From assembly GCA_903970295.1 (NCBI GenBank), contig CAJCHQ010000765.1:1-7355 (forward strand): a DNA stretch of 7,355 nucleotides, in the 5' to 3' direction. The position numbers were made by a program, and so were the translations under genes. Every line of letters begins with the position of its first letter. Positions within the stretch are counted from its first letter, which is position 1. Source of the stretch: Bryobacterales bacterium. Lineage in GTDB: Bacteria; Cyanobacteriota; Vampirovibrionia; Obscuribacterales; Obscuribacteraceae. This document shows positions 5,833-7,355 of the stretch, piece after piece. Below the pieces are notes generated by a model. The model had not been told where the DNA came from. It searched no databases and was given only the letters and a program-made list of their open reading frames with translations.

Positions 5833-7355
5833 TTGAAAATCAGCGCCCACAAGTATTTCACCGCCGGACCAGCAGACGTCTCCACATTGGAGCAGTGGCT
5901 TAACGATGGATTGCTCAAAGCCGAAGAGATCATCTGCATCGTTGGCAAAACCGAAGGCAACGGCGGACGCAATGATTTCACCCGCGATCTGGCGCAATTG
6001 GCTCTAGAAAAACTGCTCTGCCTCAAGCTACAAATGAGTCGAGAAGATCTCTTCAAGAGGATTACGTTATCCATTTCCGGCGGCTGCGAGGGCGTTGTTG
6101 CTCCACATGTGATCGTTTTTTGTCGCAGCGGCAAAAGAAGCACTGATGCGAATCCCAGACCTCGACTGGCAATGGGCATCGGTCACACGCACGATTTCGC
6201 TCCCGAAGAAATTGGGCGCATGCCCCAAATCAAGGAAACGGCAAACGTCATTGAAGAGATCATGGAAGAGATTCAAATCGAATCTAAGGATGATGTTCAT
6301 TTGATTTTGATCAAAGGAGCGGTGCCGCCGTTTTCGCCTGAGCAAGCCAAGAGTGCGCGCAAATCCGGACGTCCACTGCGCTCCGACATGATCTACTCGC
6401 GAGCAGCTTCGGCTCTTGGTGCGGCTCTTGCTCTGGAAGAAGTTTATGCAGTAGAACTAGACGACGAAAACGTCTGTCAAGACTGGACCATATATTCTTC
6501 AGTCGCTTCATGCACGGCCCAGAGAGGACTGACTAAAAGCGAAATCATAGTTTTGGGCAACAGCCCATATTGGGACGGCGATCTGCAAATCAATCACGGT
6601 GTTTTACAAGACATGCTCGATATAGAAACTGTTTTCGAAGTATTGGCTGGACTAGGCATCAATCCTCAAGGACCGACAGATCCGAACTTGAACAGAGTAG
6701 TTGGCGTATTTGCCAAAGCCGAGGCTGATGCACGCGGCACGATTCGCGGCCGCCGGCACACGATGCTCACTGATGACGACATCAACGACACCAGATATGC
6801 TCGATGCGTTCTCGGCGCCGTACTCGCGAGTATTCTCAACGAAACCGCCCTCAATATAACCACGCGAGCCGAACATCAAGGCCCAATCGGTGGTGGCACA
6901 CTCTCCCTCTTGGTGCGACAGGCTCTCAGTGTGGTGGTGGCATATCTGGTGGCAACGTGTGCACCCGAACCGGCTCAAGCCGCTCGCCAAAAATCCAGCC
7001 CCCCCGCCACCGTGAGCACCGACGCTATTCCGGGTGCAGAGACCGCAACCCCCAAGTACAACGCCAAAGCCTTGCACAGACTAGATTTCCGTGTCGAAGG
7101 TAAGAGCTGCGCCATCTGCCTCTACAAAATTCAAGAACGAATCAAAGATCTTCCCGGTGCTGTCAAATCCGAAGTGATGGTGAAAAAACCGTACGGTGCA
7201 GTAATCATCTACGACTCGAGTCAACTGACCCAGGACAAGATCGTCACCGTCGCTAAAAAAGACGAACCAGAGGTCCGCCTGGTGGGCATCAAAGACGAAC
7301 CGATCAAAAAAATCCCCGTAGTGCTCATCCCGCTCTACAGCGAATCTCAATTGTA
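5833..7355 (+). CDS. Ring-opening amidohydrolase (cyanuric acid hydrolase/barbiturase family) fused to a CxxC metal-binding-like tail; 3' end outside window
   Basis: 507 residues visible, no stop. Residues 1 to about 362 match the whole cyanuric acid hydrolase/barbiturase family, whose members are about 360-370 residues and open cyclic imide rings of s-triazine or pyrimidine type. Conserved segments include GKTEGNG (38-44), SGGCEGV (82-88), EEIGR, IKG (160-162), YSRAASALG (188-196), DWTIYSSVAS (217-226), VFAKAEA (292-298), RRHTM (307-311) and AEHQGPIGGG (346-355). These supply three Lys positions (39, 161, 295) and Ser in repeats one and two (82; 222/223). The third-repeat Ser position is Thr343. 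After 362 comes a hydrophobic signal-like helix (364-376), AQA (381-383), a Ser/Pro/Ala/Thr linker, and an HMA-like domain from about 417 with CAIC (426-429). The TTG at 5833 fits the family N-terminus, with GGCAGG 6 bases before it; an in-frame ATG at 5728 would add 35 atypical residues. The final 'ta' may begin the stop codon. Substrate is undetermined. Confidence 0.88.
   Translation, partial: MKISAHKYFTAGPADVSTLEQWLNDGLLKAEEIICIVGKTEGNGGRNDFTRDLAQLALEKLLCLKLQMSREDLFKRITLSISGGCEGVVAPHVIVFCRSGKRSTDANPRPRLAMGIGHTHDFAPEEIGRMPQIKETANVIEEIMEEIQIESKDDVHLILIKGAVPPFSPEQAKSARKSGRPLRSDMIYSRAASALGAALALEEVYAVELDDENVCQDWTIYSSVASCTAQRGLTKSEIIVLGNSPYWDGDLQINHGVLQDMLDIETVFEVLAGLGINPQGPTDPNLNRVVGVFAKAEADARGTIRGRRHTMLTDDDINDTRYARCVLGAVLASILNETALNITTRAEHQGPIGGGTLSLLVRQALSVVVAYLVATCAPEPAQAARQKSSPPATVSTDAIPGAETATPKYNAKALHRLDFRVEGKSCAICLYKIQERIKDLPGAVKSEVMVKKPYGAVIIYDSSQLTQDKIVTVAKKDEPEVRLVGIKDEPIKKIPVVLIPLYSESQL
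6910..7355 (+). other. Signal-peptide-like segment plus heavy-metal-associated-like domain, in frame with the amidohydrolase
   Basis: This is the part of the reading frame beyond the normal amidohydrolase end. Read alone from the TTG at 6910 or GTG at 6913 it looks like an exported small protein: a basic residue (Arg362), a hydrophobic core, and an AQA cleavage-like site at 6973-6981. A linker of about 30 residues follows, then a domain with CxxC (7108-7119) and beta-alpha-beta-like spacing as in metal-binding HMA domains. No good ribosome binding site precedes 6910; GGTGGTGG at 6889-6896 is 13 bases away. It is either a true C-terminal fusion, a nested second product, or two genes joined by loss of a stop. 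The codon 'ta' at the edge is incomplete. Confidence 0.6.

Noticed and set aside
6949..6960. Lipobox-like sequence (V-A-T-C) ending at Cys376, suggesting a lipoprotein
   Set aside because: The residue before the Cys is Thr, not Gly, Ala or Ser, and an AQA signal-peptidase-I-like site follows closely, which fits better.
6652..7077. Minus-strand frame of 141 codons opposite the amidohydrolase C-terminus
   Set aside because: Its Gly/Cys/His-rich composition mirrors the conserved enzyme motifs on the plus strand and it has no recognisable domain.
1..7355. CRISPR array, tRNA, rRNA, insertion sequence or phage elements
   Set aside because: I saw no regularly spaced repeats, no tRNA-like cloverleaf, no rRNA sequence, and no transposase, integrase or terminal inverted repeats on either strand.

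Overview
The window (7355 bases, roughly half G+C) is a bacterial chromosome-like segment with densely packed genes, close operon spacing, Shine-Dalgarno sequences and probably a TTG start. Paired membrane-anchored Ser/Thr kinases beside orphan hypothetical genes would fit a large-genome environmental bacterium such as a non-photosynthetic cyanobacterial relative (Vampirovibrionia/Obscuribacterales), but Planctomycetes- or Acidobacteria-like sources cannot be excluded. This assignment is inference only; no marker gene is present.

Layout. Bases 2-544 (+) hold the 3' end of an unrecognised protein. After a 128-base gap, 673-2943 and 2956-4380 (+) encode two tandem, related, membrane-anchored Hanks-type kinases separated by 12 bases, evidently one operon. 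Both have a pair of transmembrane helices, a small PH-like beta domain and a C-terminal kinase domain. The first kinase repeats the helix-pair plus PH-like module and has lost several catalytic-core residues, while the second keeps nearly all of them. Converging on them from the minus strand is a two-gene unit: an 87-residue protein of unknown function (5599-5336), then a NodB-type polysaccharide deacetylase (5319-4414).

Divergent from that unit, after a 233-base AT-richer gap with an imperfect inverted repeat and promoter-like boxes, is a cyanuric acid hydrolase/barbiturase family ring-opening amidohydrolase (5833 to the window end, +). Its reading frame does not stop where the family normally ends. 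It continues without interruption into a signal-peptide-like hydrophobic segment, a low-complexity linker and a CxxC heavy-metal-associated-like domain, and leaves the window still open with 'ta' as the last partial codon.

How the genes may work together. The kinase pair looks like a membrane signalling unit in which a degenerate kinase-like protein and an active paralogue act together. The deacetylase pair would modify a glycan, although no export signal is visible. The amidohydrolase would open a cyclic imide-like ring, and its C-terminal fusion is the most unusual feature of the window. Nothing in the sequence ties the three units into one pathway.
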